A stretch of 64,000 nt of DNA from Christiangramia gaetbulicola (GTDB taxonomy: Bacteria; Bacteroidota; Bacteroidia; Flavobacteriales; Flavobacteriaceae): contig NZ_QBKQ01000001.1 of the NCBI RefSeq assembly GCF_003054225.1, positions 992,001-1,056,000 on the forward strand, in the 5' to 3' direction. Of the stretch, positions 9,354 to 18,163 are shown in pieces. Position 1 is the stretch's first letter; the number at the start of each line of letters is the position of its first letter. The notes under the pieces are model-generated. The model was not told where the DNA came from. It did not search any database and saw only the letters and a program-made list of their open reading frames with translations. The translations under genes and the position numbers were made by a program.

Positions 9354-10751
9354 ATGAAACGAATATATAATATCAAATTCCTTATTGCTGGTGTGGGTCT
9401 TTTAAGCCTACAGTCGTGTTTTGTAGCAAAAGAATACGACCAGCCAGAAGTTGTAGAGGAAGAATATTACCGAACAGATAATATAAAGCAGGACAGCCTG
9501 AATATGGCCAATATTTCCTGGACCGAAATGTTCACAGATCCAATCCTGCAGGATTATATCAACAAAGGGCTGGAGAATAATATCGATATTAGGGTGGCCA
9601 TGCAACAGATAATTGCTGCTGAAGCCTACGTAAAACAAGGTAAGGCCGGATATTTGCCAACCATAAGTGGTAATGGGACTTATACTCACCAGGAATTGTC
9701 CCAGAATGGCCAGTTCGGAAGCTTTTTTAGCTCTGTAAATCAATATCAAATTAATGCAGACCTCTCCTGGGAGGCCGATATCTGGGGAAAGATCAGGAGC
9801 CAGAAACGCGCATTCGATGCCCGTTATTTACAAAGCATCGCGGCGCATCAGGCTGTTAAAACCAGACTAATCGCAAATATCGCCTCCACCTATTACCAGT
9901 TGTTATCCCTGGATGAGCAAATTAGGATCACTAAGGAAACCATTGACACCAGGGAGAACAGTCTTGAAACCACCAGGGCGCTGAAAGAGGCTGGAAATCT
10001 TACCGAAGTTGGGGTAAAACAAACCGAAGCACAATTATATACGGCTCAGGGAATTTTAATAGATCTTCAAAACGAGGAAAGACTGCTGGAGAATACCTTA
10101 TCTATACTTTTAGGAGAGGCGCCCATGCAAATAGAACGTTCTGAACTCGATGAACAGGAGATCACCACAGAACTCAATATTGGTGTTCCGGTGCAGCTCT
10201 TACGAAACAGGCCAGATGTGATCGCTGCGGAATATGATCTCGTGAATGCCTTTGAACTCACCAATGTCGCCAAAAGTAATTTTTACCCGTCGCTGACTTT
10301 AACTGCTTCAGGAGGGCTACAGGCTCTAGAGGCAGGAGATCTTTTCGATGCGAATTCGCTATTTGCCACGATCATTGGAGGAATCGCCCAGCCAATTCTT
10401 AATGGTAGAAGGATAAGAACAGAATATGAAGTTTCACAGGCGCAGCAGGAACAGGCCCGGCTGGAATTCCGAAGAGCCATTTTAACTGCAAGCAAGGAAG
10501 TTTCAGATGCGCTTTACACCTATCAGGCGGCTACGAACAAGATAGAGGTAAAACAAAAGGAATATGAGGCCTATGGTCTCGCCACAGATTATTCAGAAGA
10601 ATTATTGAATAACGGGCTTGCCAATTATCTGGAGGTATTAACGGCCAGGGAAAATGCCCTGAACTCCAGTTTAGATCTTAGTAATGCTAAATACAACCAG
10701 TTAAAAGCGGTGGTAGATCTTTATGAAGCCCTTGGAGGCGGATGGCAGTAA
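9354..10751 (+). CDS. Outer-membrane efflux factor, NodT/OprM-type lipoprotein
   Basis: TolC-superfamily channel that completes the RND pump. The lipoprotein signal ends in SLQSC (Cys22). The 465-aa protein contains two repeated OEP domains with long helical hairpins, for example the DLSWEADIWGKIRSQKRAFD region and the RNRPDVIAAEYDL motif typical of the NodT subfamily. The C-terminus YNQLKAVVDLYEALGGGW is also characteristic. It starts 21 bp after the pump gene and is followed by a strong terminator, marking the operon end. Confidence 0.96.
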   Translation: MKRIYNIKFLIAGVGLLSLQSCFVAKEYDQPEVVEEEYYRTDNIKQDSLNMANISWTEMFTDPILQDYINKGLENNIDIRVAMQQIIAAEAYVKQGKAGYLPTISGNGTYTHQELSQNGQFGSFFSSVNQYQINADLSWEADIWGKIRSQKRAFDARYLQSIAAHQAVKTRLIANIASTYYQLLSLDEQIRITKETIDTRENSLETTRALKEAGNLTEVGVKQTEAQLYTAQGILIDLQNEERLLENTLSILLGEAPMQIERSELDEQEITTELNIGVPVQLLRNRPDVIAAEYDLVNAFELTNVAKSNFYPSLTLTASGGLQALEAGDLFDANSLFATIIGGIAQPILNGRRIRTEYEVSQAQQEQARLEFRRAILTASKEVSDALYTYQAATNKIEVKQKEYEAYGLATDYSEELLNNGLANYLEVLTARENALNSSLDLSNAKYNQLKAVVDLYEALGGGWQ

Positions 10752-10782
10752 ATTGTAATTTTAGTTAGTTGTTGGTTGAATC

Positions 10783-10816
10783 TGACCTCAGGCTTGCGTG
10801 GCCTGAGGTCATTTTT
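10783..10816 (+). terminator. Intrinsic terminator of the efflux operon
   Basis: Perfect 11-bp stem TGACCTCAGGC / GCCTGAGGTCA with a 7-nt loop followed by a T-run, 31 bp after the outer-membrane factor gene. Confidence 0.88.
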
Positions 10817-10827
10817 GAATAAATATT

Positions 10828-11673
10828 ATGAAGAAGAATATCCCTGTTTTTATTTTAGTTCTATCCGTGTTATTTCTGAATGGAATTACCGCCCAGCAGT
10901 TAACACCTAAAGATAGCCTCCCATCTACCTGGGATTTGATGAAATATGATGGTGTAAGCGCATTTGGCGGCCTTAAAAAAGCATATACCGCGCCTTTGCA
11001 TTGGCAAAAAGATGATATCGTGATTGCAAGTGCAGTTGTTGCAGGTACAGCTGCTATTTATATTTTCGACGAGGAGACCAGCGAATATTTCAAGAAACAA
11101 GGTGAAAACGCACCTTCTGTAGTTCGAGATTTTGGATGGTATTTTGGAAGCCCTCAAAACAATTATGGCATTACCGGGGCAGTTTATCTGGTAGGATTAT
11201 TTACGAAAAATGAGAAGATAAGAAAGACAGGGGTTTTGATGATCTCTGCTGCTACAGCTTCCGGAATTATTCAATCTATTTCTAAAACCGCAGTTGGAAG
11301 AGCAAGGCCTACCGCAGAAGAGGGAAAGGCCAGCTTCAAGCCATTCAGTAAAGAAGGGACTTATCATTCATTTCCTTCTGGGCATACCATCCTTTCTTTT
11401 ACTACTATGTATGCCTTATCTAAGCAGTTTGAAAGTCCATTTATAAAAGCAGGACTTATGGGTGTTGGTCTTATCGCCCCAGTATCCCGGCTTTGGGACG
11501 GTGCCCACTGGCTTACCGATGTTGGGCTAAGCCTGGCCCTGAGCGTAGCCGTAGTAGATACCATAGACAAATATCTAAGTACCGAGCGCGATTATGGCGT
11601 AGAAAAAGAAAAAACGATCAGCTGGAAAATGCACGTTGGCCTTGGCAGGGTTGGGATTGTAGGCACTTTTTAA
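10828..11673 (+). CDS. PAP2-family phosphatase
   Basis: Exported acid phosphatase of the PAP2 superfamily. A signal peptide of about 22 residues ends in ITA. The three motifs of the active site are present: KTAVGRARP (about residues 153-161), FPSGH (about 182-186) and SRLWDGAHWLTD (about 219-230). Several hydrophobic segments are present, so it may be membrane-bound and act on lipid phosphates such as undecaprenyl or phosphatidylglycerol phosphate; the substrate is inferred only. It follows the efflux terminator and is probably a separate transcript. Confidence 0.92.
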   Translation: MKKNIPVFILVLSVLFLNGITAQQLTPKDSLPSTWDLMKYDGVSAFGGLKKAYTAPLHWQKDDIVIASAVVAGTAAIYIFDEETSEYFKKQGENAPSVVRDFGWYFGSPQNNYGITGAVYLVGLFTKNEKIRKTGVLMISAATASGIIQSISKTAVGRARPTAEEGKASFKPFSKEGTYHSFPSGHTILSFTTMYALSKQFESPFIKAGLMGVGLIAPVSRLWDGAHWLTDVGLSLALSVAVVDTIDKYLSTERDYGVEKEKTISWKMHVGLGRVGIVGTF

Positions 11674-11730
11674 CCATGTATTGGCTGTATTAATTCCCGG
11701 GATTTTTTAAATTTCAGTAAATTAAAGATC

Positions 11731-12027
11731 ATGAAAAGTAGTTTCAGCGAAATAATCAAAAGTGATACTCCGGTCCTTATAGATTTCTATGCCGATTGGT
11801 GCGGCCCATGTAAAACGCTCGCTCCTATTTTAAAAGAAGTAAAGTCTGAATTAGGAGAAAAAGTGAAGATCGTGAAGATAAATGTGGATAAGAATCAATC
11901 TCTGGCTGCAAAGTACCAGGTAAGAGGAGTTCCAACGATGATGATCTTTAAAGATGGTAAACAGTTATGGCGTGAATCTGGCGTTTTACCAAAACATGTC
12001 ATTGTAGATAAGATCACTTCGCTCTAA
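11731..12027 (+). CDS. Thioredoxin
   Basis: Small cytoplasmic thiol-disulfide oxidoreductase of 98 aa. The redox centre WCGPC is at residues 23-27 and the cis-proline segment is RGVPTMMIFKDG, so all classical thioredoxin features are present. No signal peptide. It converges on the DUF5996 gene with a 4-bp overlap of the stop codons. It could be the general thioredoxin or one of several paralogues. Confidence 0.95.
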   Translation: MKSSFSEIIKSDTPVLIDFYADWCGPCKTLAPILKEVKSELGEKVKIVKINVDKNQSLAAKYQVRGVPTMMIFKDGKQLWRESGVLPKHVIVDKITSL

Positions 12028-12953
12028 AGTTCTTTTAGCGGAGGAACCTTAAAATTTTCTATATCCCAACCGGCCAGGGAAGCGCCCGCCTGGTATGCAC
12101 TCTCCAGAAATTCTAGCAATATTTTTCTGGGATTATCTTTTTCTTTAAGATCTGCATAGGTTAAAACAGCCATCGGGCTGCCGTTATTCATGATCCAGTT
12201 CGCATTCCCAGGTTCTAGTGGCTGATTGTCTAAATTTTCAGGCGCAGGAAAGGTATATGAATAGAATGCCGGTTCCTGTACATTATCATCACCCGCCCAG
12301 AATCCAAAGCTGATACACTCGTGACTATAGGCATCTTTATCTGAGGTTCTCGCTTCTGCCGGCATCGCAGGTGCTTTTTTTCCGGAAAAACGGGTTACCG
12401 CAAGGTCCATGGAATGCCAGTACAAATGAACCGGACAGGTCTTTCCATAAAACCTTCCGCTGAATTCCTTAAAAACTGAACTAACCCATAAAAAGATCTT
12501 CCAGTAGGCAGTTACATATTCTTTATTATAATGATGATACTCGGTAATTTCAGAAAACCTCTTGTCGATATTCAAATCGAAAGGTTTACCATTGATCTTT
12601 ACATTGATATCAAGTTCTTTAAGAGTGCTGAGCAAATAATTATAAAAATCGGAAACACTTAAGCCTTTTTCCAGCCTGAAGGATCTTATCTCACCCGTAC
12701 TTTTAAAAATATCAAGTTTGTTTTCGAGAATATTTAGGGTTAGGGAAAAGGATTCAAATCCATCCTCGATGGGTATAGGCCCGGTCGTAAAACCCTTCTC
12801 ATTCACATATAAGGTAATGTACCACCAATGATTTTTCCGGGGCATAAAACACATTCTCACCTTCCCAAGGATCTGGAAAAAAAGATGCAGCGTGAGCTTT
12901 TTCTTTTCGTTGCCTACATATTTTAACTCCGGTAAAACATTGATATTTTCCAT
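12024..12953 (-). CDS. DUF5996 family protein
   Basis: Protein of 309 aa resembling the DUF5996 family of uncharacterised, often plasmid- or operon-encoded bacterial proteins. Recognisable parts are the N-terminal MPRKNHWWYITLYV segment, the central HLYWHSMDLAVTRFSG and the C-terminal FSYTFP / ESAYQAGASLAGWD region. No signal peptide or membrane segment. It is the last gene of a four-gene minus-strand operon, 1 bp after the YCII lipoprotein. No biochemical function is known to me. Confidence 0.8.
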   Translation of the reverse strand: MENINVLPELKYVGNEKKKLTLHLFFQILGKVRMCFMPRKNHWWYITLYVNEKGFTTGPIPIEDGFESFSLTLNILENKLDIFKSTGEIRSFRLEKGLSVSDFYNYLLSTLKELDINVKINGKPFDLNIDKRFSEITEYHHYNKEYVTAYWKIFLWVSSVFKEFSGRFYGKTCPVHLYWHSMDLAVTRFSGKKAPAMPAEARTSDKDAYSHECISFGFWAGDDNVQEPAFYSYTFPAPENLDNQPLEPGNANWIMNNGSPMAVLTYADLKEKDNPRKILLEFLESAYQAGASLAGWDIENFKVPPLKEL

Positions 12954-12954
12954 A

Positions 12955-13458
12955 TTATTTCAATTTACCTCCTTTGGCGGCCCACCAGGGATGAACCTCA
13001 ACAACGAGTCTCCCTGCTTTTACCATAGGATCAAGATTTGCCAAACTATCGGCCTCTTTTTGAGTAGCCGTGTTAAAAACCACTATCCCGCGTATGTCTC
13101 CATTATCGCCCATGGGCCCGGTTAAGCTGGTGTAGCCTTCGTTAGCCATGCGTTCAAGATGCGCCAGGTGCCTTTTCTGAAGTTCGGCTGCCTCGGTAGA
13201 GTCCTGACTACGGGTTGGTCCCGACTTTAAAAATACCATATAATATTGCTGCATTAAATAGGTGGTATCCCCTTCTTTATAACTAAAAGTCTGATATCCA
13301 TCTTTTTTTAATTGCGCTTCGATAGAGGCCATATCCTGTGCTTTGACACTATCTTTTTCAGTTCCGGTTTTCTCTTTTTCTGACACATTCTCCTTCTGGA
13401 CATTATCACAGGCTAGTATGCCCAGGCTCAAAAAAATATATAAAAGTGATTTTTTCAT
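12955..13458 (-). CDS. YCII-domain lipoprotein
   Basis: Protein of 167 aa with a lipoprotein signal ending in GILAC (Cys17), a charged linker rich in Lys, Glu and Ser (about 18-60) and a C-terminal YCII-like domain (about 72-155). The domain is recognised by the YYMVFLKSG start, the AELQKRHLAHLERMANEG helix, the GP.GDNGDIRGIVVF strand and the HPWW end. YCII proteins are usually small cytoplasmic ferredoxin-like proteins of unclear function, so an anchored, exported version is unusual. It overlaps the CYTH gene by 4 bp (ATGA). Confidence 0.83.
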   Translation of the reverse strand: MKKSLLYIFLSLGILACDNVQKENVSEKEKTGTEKDSVKAQDMASIEAQLKKDGYQTFSYKEGDTTYLMQQYYMVFLKSGPTRSQDSTEAAELQKRHLAHLERMANEGYTSLTGPMGDNGDIRGIVVFNTATQKEADSLANLDPMVKAGRLVVEVHPWWAAKGGKLK

Positions 13459-13925
13459 TTCCAGTTCTTATAAGGATTGCTAATTAAATTCGAATTATAA
13501 TAATCCAGGTTACCGGTCACTTCCTTACCCAGCCATTCCGGTTTTTTAAATTCCTCTTCTTCATGCTCAAGTTCTACCTCGGCCAGGACCAGGCCATGGT
13601 TATCTTCCAGGAATTCATCAACTTCATATACATGATCCCCATGGTTAATATGATACCTGTATTTTTCGATCTTACCGGGTTCACATATTTTCAAAAGTTC
13701 TTTGGCTTCTGCTAGCGGAATTTCCTTTTCCCATTCAAACCTGCTCAAACCATTTTCAGATGATTTCCCCTTGATGGTCATAAAAGCCTTATCATCTGTG
13801 ATCCTGATTCTAATGGTTCTTTCTGGATCTGTATTCAAATAAGCCTGGATGAATAATGTCTTTTTAGAGGCTTCTTCTTTGAAGTCATTAGAACTCACTA
13901 AAAACTTCCTTTCTATCTCTGTCAT
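13455..13925 (-). CDS. CYTH domain protein (triphosphate tunnel metalloenzyme)
   Basis: Member of the CYTH/TTM superfamily, whose members hydrolyse tripolyphosphate or nucleoside triphosphates within a beta-tunnel. The hallmark EIERKFLV (ExExK) is at residues 3-10. It is followed by basic and acidic strand motifs RTIRIRITDDKAFMTIKG, EWEKEIPL, EKYRYHI, YEVDEFL and LVLAEVELEHEEE, matching the order of tunnel residues. Length 156 aa is that of the short bacterial TTMs. It is translationally linked to the YCII gene and 1 bp from the upstream reductase gene. Substrate not deducible. Confidence 0.92.
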   Translation of the reverse strand: MTEIERKFLVSSNDFKEEASKKTLFIQAYLNTDPERTIRIRITDDKAFMTIKGKSSENGLSRFEWEKEIPLAEAKELLKICEPGKIEKYRYHINHGDHVYEVDEFLEDNHGLVLAEVELEHEEEEFKKPEWLGKEVTGNLDYYNSNLISNPYKNWK

Positions 13926-13926
13926 T

Positions 13927-14598
13927 CTATTTCTTTTCTTTCTCTGCTATATTTTTGATCTCATCATTCTGAATGATTCCACTGCGATATTCGTTATTGG
14001 CCAGGTGGATCATAGCATCTGCAATAGTCGACGGATGTATAGATCGGTACTTTTTCAAACTTCCCACCAGCAAATGGTCTCCCACGCTCATGATCTTTTT
14101 GAAAACAGATTCAAAAAACCTGCTTTCTTCGCGTTCTCCCCCAATAAGTGCCGGTTGGAGTATATACGTATTCGAGATCTTTTGCTCGAGTACAGCGCCT
14201 TCCATCTCTCCCTTAACCCGGTTGTAAAAAATTCGGCTATGTTCATCTGCACCCATGGCAGAGATCACCTGGAAGGTTTTGATCTGGTTCTTTTTTGAGA
14301 GTTTTGCTGCGGTTGCCGGTATGCAAAAATCCACTTTTCTATAGATCTCCTTATCTGGTGTTTTTTGCTTGGTGGTACCAACACAACAATACACCTCATC
14401 TGCTTTAAAAAGTTCCTGGAACTGGTCCAGTTCAAATAGATCGATAAGGTATTCTTCTATTTTTTCATGTTTCTGGCGTACATGATTCCGGGTAAACACC
14501 AGTATTTTATGATACCTTTCGTCTTCCAGTAATTTATCCAGAAGGATCCCTCCGGTTAAACCGGTGGCCCCTAGAATTATCGCTGTTTTTTGTTTCAT
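13927..14598 (-). CDS. NAD(P)H-binding protein (atypical SDR, HTATIP2-like)
   Basis: Rossmann-fold protein of 223 aa with the dinucleotide-binding loop GATGLTGG (about residues 10-17) at the N-terminus. The following segments CCVGTTKQKTP, VISAMGADEHSRIFYNRVKGEME and LQPALIGGEREESR match the atypical short-chain dehydrogenases near HTATIP2/TIP30 and YbjT. The YxxxK-like YNRVKG occupies the place of the SDR catalytic pair. It is the first gene of the operon with the CYTH, YCII and DUF5996 genes. Reaction unknown. Confidence 0.85.
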   Translation of the reverse strand: MKQKTAIILGATGLTGGILLDKLLEDERYHKILVFTRNHVRQKHEKIEEYLIDLFELDQFQELFKADEVYCCVGTTKQKTPDKEIYRKVDFCIPATAAKLSKKNQIKTFQVISAMGADEHSRIFYNRVKGEMEGAVLEQKISNTYILQPALIGGEREESRFFESVFKKIMSVGDHLLVGSLKKYRSIHPSTIADAMIHLANNEYRSGIIQNDEIKNIAEKEKK

Positions 14599-14762
14599 TG
14601 CTGCAAATTACTATATAAAGATAAGTTATATGGCCAAGAAATTAAATGTTCGCTACATCTATTCGAAGGCCTATTGAGAATAATGACAGATAAGCAAAAC
14701 CAACCATTTCAAACTCACTTTTTGCTTGCGGAAATTTATAAGCAGTACTATTTTGAAGAGAG

Positions 14763-14832
14763 AGATTCCTCCCTTTGGTCGGAATGACATCTTCTGTCAT
14801 TCAGAGCGAAGCGATAGCGTAGTGAAGAATCT
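14763..14832. repeat. REP-like paired inverted element
   Basis: An imperfect palindrome bounded by AGATTC and GAATCT with an inner perfect hairpin GAATGAC / GTCATTC (14782-14788 and 14796-14802). The right arm contains the words AGAGCGAAGCGATAGCG. The same architecture, with GATGAC facing GTCATT and ending AAATCTT, occurs at 40958-41031. The rest of the 339-bp gap between the reductase and dinB shows no gene. Confidence 0.6.
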
Positions 14833-14937
14833 TTGTAAACTTAAAACAGAAAAACTCTCCTAAAGTCGAGATAGGTAAAAATAAGTATTCCGTCTCGTCT
14901 TTAGCTTGCTGCGCTGTAGTTTCACTAAATTTACCCT

Positions 14938-16029
14938 GTGGAGAAACTTCGTAAAATAATCCATATAGATATGGATGCTTTTTATGCCTCGGTAGAGCAA
15001 CTGGACAACCCCGAACTTCAGGGAAAACCAGTGGCCGTTGGTGGTAGTTCACAACGTGGCGTGGTGAGCGCAGCCAGCTATGAGGCGAGAAAATTTGGAG
15101 TCAGAAGTGCCATGAGCAGTGTTATTGCTAAAAGGAACTGTCCCGATCTCATTTTCGTAAAACCCCGTTTTGAAAGATATAAAGAGATATCCGGACAGAT
15201 ACGGGAGGTGTTTTTTGAATATACAGACCTTGTGGAACCACTTTCCCTGGATGAGGCTTACCTGGATGTGACCGAAAACAAAAAAGGTCTGCCCAGCGCC
15301 ACTCTTATCGCAAAACAAATAAGAAATCGCATCAAGGAAAAAACGGGTTTAAATGCTTCCGCAGGGATCTCTATTAATAAGTTCATCGCGAAAGTTGCCA
15401 GCGATGTAAATAAACCCAATGGGCAGAAAACCGTTCCGCCGGAAGAAGTACTTCAATTCCTGGAAGATCTTGATATTAGAAAATTCTACGGCGTGGGAAA
15501 GGTAACCGCAGAAAAGATGTATCGCCTGGGAATTTTCACCGGAAAAGATCTTAAACTTAAAACCGAAGAGTATCTTACCGAGCATTTTGGAAAGAGCGGG
15601 GCTCATTTCTATAATGTGGTTCGAGGGATACATCTTAGCGAAGTAAAACCGCATAGAATAAGAAAATCCCTGGGTGCCGAAAGAACCTTTAATGAGAACA
15701 TATCTTCTGAAATATTCATGCTGGAACGGCTGGAGAACATCGCTGAAGAAATTGAACGCAGACTCAACAAAAGCAAAGTGGCTGGCAAAACGGTCACCTT
15801 AAAGATAAAATACAGCGATTTCACTCAGCAAACCCGCAGTAAGACGATCAGTTATTTTATTTCCAGCAAAGAACTCATTCTCGAGATCGCCAAAGAGTTG
15901 CTTTATCAGGAAAAAATGAAGAATTCGGTACGCTTATTAGGCATCAGTTTATCGAATCTGAATACTGAGAAAGATGATCCCAAAGAAGAGAAAAAAGAGA
16001 TCTCAGTTCAATTAAAATTTAAATTCTAA
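14938..16029 (+). CDS. dinB: DNA polymerase IV (Y-family)
   Basis: Error-prone translesion polymerase of 363 aa. The GTG start gives MEKLRKIIHIDMDAFYASVEQ, with the first catalytic motif DMDAF at about residues 11-15. The second motif SLDEAYLD is at about 103-110. Palm, fingers, the helix-hairpin-helix region RKFYGVGKVTAEKM and the little-finger domain (about 240-345) follow in order. The C-terminus is short and ends in SVQLKFKF, possibly the beta-clamp-binding tail. No in-frame ATG fits better. No LexA-type box was identified upstream. Confidence 0.95.
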   Translation: MEKLRKIIHIDMDAFYASVEQLDNPELQGKPVAVGGSSQRGVVSAASYEARKFGVRSAMSSVIAKRNCPDLIFVKPRFERYKEISGQIREVFFEYTDLVEPLSLDEAYLDVTENKKGLPSATLIAKQIRNRIKEKTGLNASAGISINKFIAKVASDVNKPNGQKTVPPEEVLQFLEDLDIRKFYGVGKVTAEKMYRLGIFTGKDLKLKTEEYLTEHFGKSGAHFYNVVRGIHLSEVKPHRIRKSLGAERTFNENISSEIFMLERLENIAEEIERRLNKSKVAGKTVTLKIKYSDFTQQTRSKTISYFISSKELILEIAKELLYQEKMKNSVRLLGISLSNLNTEKDDPKEEKKEISVQLKFKF

Positions 16030-16071
16030 AATGCCATCGGCATTAAAATCACAGCTGAACTAATTGGATAA

Positions 16072-16115
16072 AAAAAGCCACGAATACAATGATAGGTTGT
16101 GCATTCGTGGCTTTT
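16072..16115. terminator. Bidirectional terminator between dinB and pyk
   Basis: Stem AAAAGCCACGAAT / ATTCGTGGCTTTT with a 17-nt loop, an A-run on the left and a T-run on the right, placed between two convergent genes. Confidence 0.8.
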
Positions 16116-16133
16116 ATAATTTTCGAAATAAAT

Positions 16134-17564
16134 CTATTCTATCTCAGAAACTCTTAGCGTATTCACCATTCCTTTAGCGGTAATTGGCATGGCGGCCAGG
16201 TTGATCGTAAAATCACCTGTCTCTACGAATTTGTCTTTTTTAGCGATATCGTTAATATCATCTATGGTTTCATCTGTGCTTACGAATTTATCGTAATAGA
16301 ACGCTTTAACACCCCAAAGCAGACTCAATTGATTTAATATCCTTCTATTCGAAGTAAATACTAAGATATGAGCTTCGGGTCTCCAGGCTGAGATCTGGAA
16401 AGCTGTATAACCACTATTGGTCAAAGTACAGATCGCTTTTGCCTTGATCTCATTAGCCATATGCGCGGCGTGAAAACAAACCGCCTTGGTAATATATCTT
16501 TTTGTTCTTACGTGTGGTGGTTCATGCGGAACCTTGATCAATGGTGAATTCTCTACACTATGCAGGATCTGGGCCATTTTCTGGATCACCTGAACCGGGT
16601 ACTGCCCTACTGAGGTCTCTCCAGATAACATTACTGCATCTGCACCATCCATTACCGAGTTAGCCACGTCATTCACCTCTGCCCTGGTTGGAGTAAGGCT
16701 GGTGATCATGGTTTCCATCATCTGTGTTGCGATGATAACCGGTATTCTCGCTTTTTTAGCAGTAAGAACCAGTTTCTTCTGAATCAATGGTACTTCCTGA
16801 GCAGGAATTTCCACGCCAAGATCTCCACGTGCCACCATAAGTCCGTCGCAGTAAGCCACGATCTTATCGATATTGGCCACCCCTTCAGGCTTTTCAATTT
16901 TAGCTACGATCGGGATCTTGTATTTTGAATGTTTCTTTATCAACTCCTGAAGTTCCATAAGATCTTCAGCATGTCTTACAAAAGAAAGTGCCATCCAGTC
17001 TACCCCAATTTCGCAGGCGAAAATCGCATCCTTTACATCCTTTTCTGTCAAGGCAGGTAAAGAGATATTGGTATTTGGCAGGTTTACCCCTTTTTTAGAT
17101 TTAAGTGGTCCTCCCTGGATAACCTTTGTTTTTACTTCGTTCTTTTTGTTGGTGCTTACTACCTCAAAGATAAGTTTACCATCATCCAGCAAAATCCTTT
17201 CGCCGGCTTTTACATCTTTTGGAAAAGAGTCATAATTCATGTAAACTCTCTCGGCCGTTCCTTTGAATTCCTCTCCGGTAGCGAAAACAATCTGATCGCC
17301 TTCGTTCACCACGACCTCTTCTTTCATCACCCCAACCCTTAGTTTCGGACCCTGTAGGTCACCAAGGATAGCTGCATTAAAACCGTGTTCATCATTAAGT
17401 TCACGTATCATCTGGATTCTCTCCTTTACATCCTCGTAGTCTGCATGAGAGAAATTGATACGAAAAACATTTACACCTTCCTGCAACATTTTTCTTAAGA
17501 CATCTTTACTACTGGTTGCAGGGCCCAGCGTAGCGACTATTTTTGTTTTCTTGTTGGTAGGCAT
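16134..17564 (-). CDS. pyk: Pyruvate kinase
   Basis: Glycolytic enzyme transferring phosphate from phosphoenolpyruvate to ADP. The 476-aa protein begins with KKTKIVATLGPATSS. It contains the NFSH segment (about 38-41), GDLQGPKLRVG, the active-site IVAKIEKPEGVANID (about residues 219-233), MVARGDLGVEIP and the ETSVGQYPV C-domain entry. The ADP-binding and C-terminal allosteric domains are full length. It starts directly after the IPExxxVDY gene (1-bp overlap), a flavobacterial gene pair. Confidence 0.97.
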   Translation of the reverse strand: MPTNKKTKIVATLGPATSSKDVLRKMLQEGVNVFRINFSHADYEDVKERIQMIRELNDEHGFNAAILGDLQGPKLRVGVMKEEVVVNEGDQIVFATGEEFKGTAERVYMNYDSFPKDVKAGERILLDDGKLIFEVVSTNKKNEVKTKVIQGGPLKSKKGVNLPNTNISLPALTEKDVKDAIFACEIGVDWMALSFVRHAEDLMELQELIKKHSKYKIPIVAKIEKPEGVANIDKIVAYCDGLMVARGDLGVEIPAQEVPLIQKKLVLTAKKARIPVIIATQMMETMITSLTPTRAEVNDVANSVMDGADAVMLSGETSVGQYPVQVIQKMAQILHSVENSPLIKVPHEPPHVRTKRYITKAVCFHAAHMANEIKAKAICTLTNSGYTAFQISAWRPEAHILVFTSNRRILNQLSLLWGVKAFYYDKFVSTDETIDDINDIAKKDKFVETGDFTINLAAMPITAKGMVNTLRVSEIE

Positions 17565-18049
17565 TATTCGAATATTAGATTTTGTTTGGATTTTAGTTTA
17601 TCTACGTCAATAGCATAAGCAGCCTGTACTCCTGGAATCTGCCCGATCTTATTAAGCACCTTTGTAAACTCTTTAGGCTGAATCTCTTCACTTATTTTGA
17701 GGAAGTAATCCACCTTATTGTATTCCGGTATCAGGTACACTTCCTGAGGGCTTAATTCTTCTTCTTCAAATAGTGATCCCGAGCTTAGAATTCTTTTTGG
17801 TTCACCCTTGAATTTATTTGAAACAAGGTCAAGACGATAATATGAATTTGGGTCTTTGTGCGAATACAACGCGTATAAAGCATCATATTCTGAATGATTG
17901 AAATCTATATCTCTTCGTTCTCTTTCGAGTTTGATCTTAAGATGCTTATTTAGAAAATAAGCCATCTTATATCCCTCAAGGGAGGAATATATTCCAATCA
18001 AAAAGAAATATTCATCTTCAACTTCCAGTAGCATTTTATGCGATTGCAT
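17564..18049 (-). CDS. IPExxxVDY family protein
   Basis: A 161-aa cytoplasmic protein of a Bacteroidota-specific family named after the motif IPEYNKVDY, seen at about residues 115-123. The fold resembles short regulatory-type alpha/beta domains, with alternating strands such as EEQFFLIGIYSSLE-like and KVDYFLKI, but no catalytic residues can be named. It sits immediately upstream of pyruvate kinase with overlapping ends, which suggests a role tied to that enzyme or simply co-expression. A -7-like element precedes it. Confidence 0.85.
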   Translation of the reverse strand: MQSHKMLLEVEDEYFFLIGIYSSLEGYKMAYFLNKHLKIKLERERRDIDFNHSEYDALYALYSHKDPNSYYRLDLVSNKFKGEPKRILSSGSLFEEEELSPQEVYLIPEYNKVDYFLKISEEIQPKEFTKVLNKIGQIPGVQAAYAIDVDKLKSKQNLIFE

Positions 18050-18067
18050 AAACTTAAACTTAAAGGC

Positions 18068-18075
18068 TAAAGATA
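18068..18075 (-). promoter_or_regulatory. -7-like element (TATCTTTA) for the IPExxxVDY-pyk pair
   Basis: On the minus strand TATCTTTA differs from TAnnTTTG by one base and lies 18 bp before the start codon. Weak support. Confidence 0.35.
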
Positions 18076-18163
18076 CTATTTGATTAACAAAATGAAGATT
18101 TTAAGGGGTTAAAATTCATAATTTTTTACGAAAACGTTATAGTTTACGACAATTCGTTAAAAA

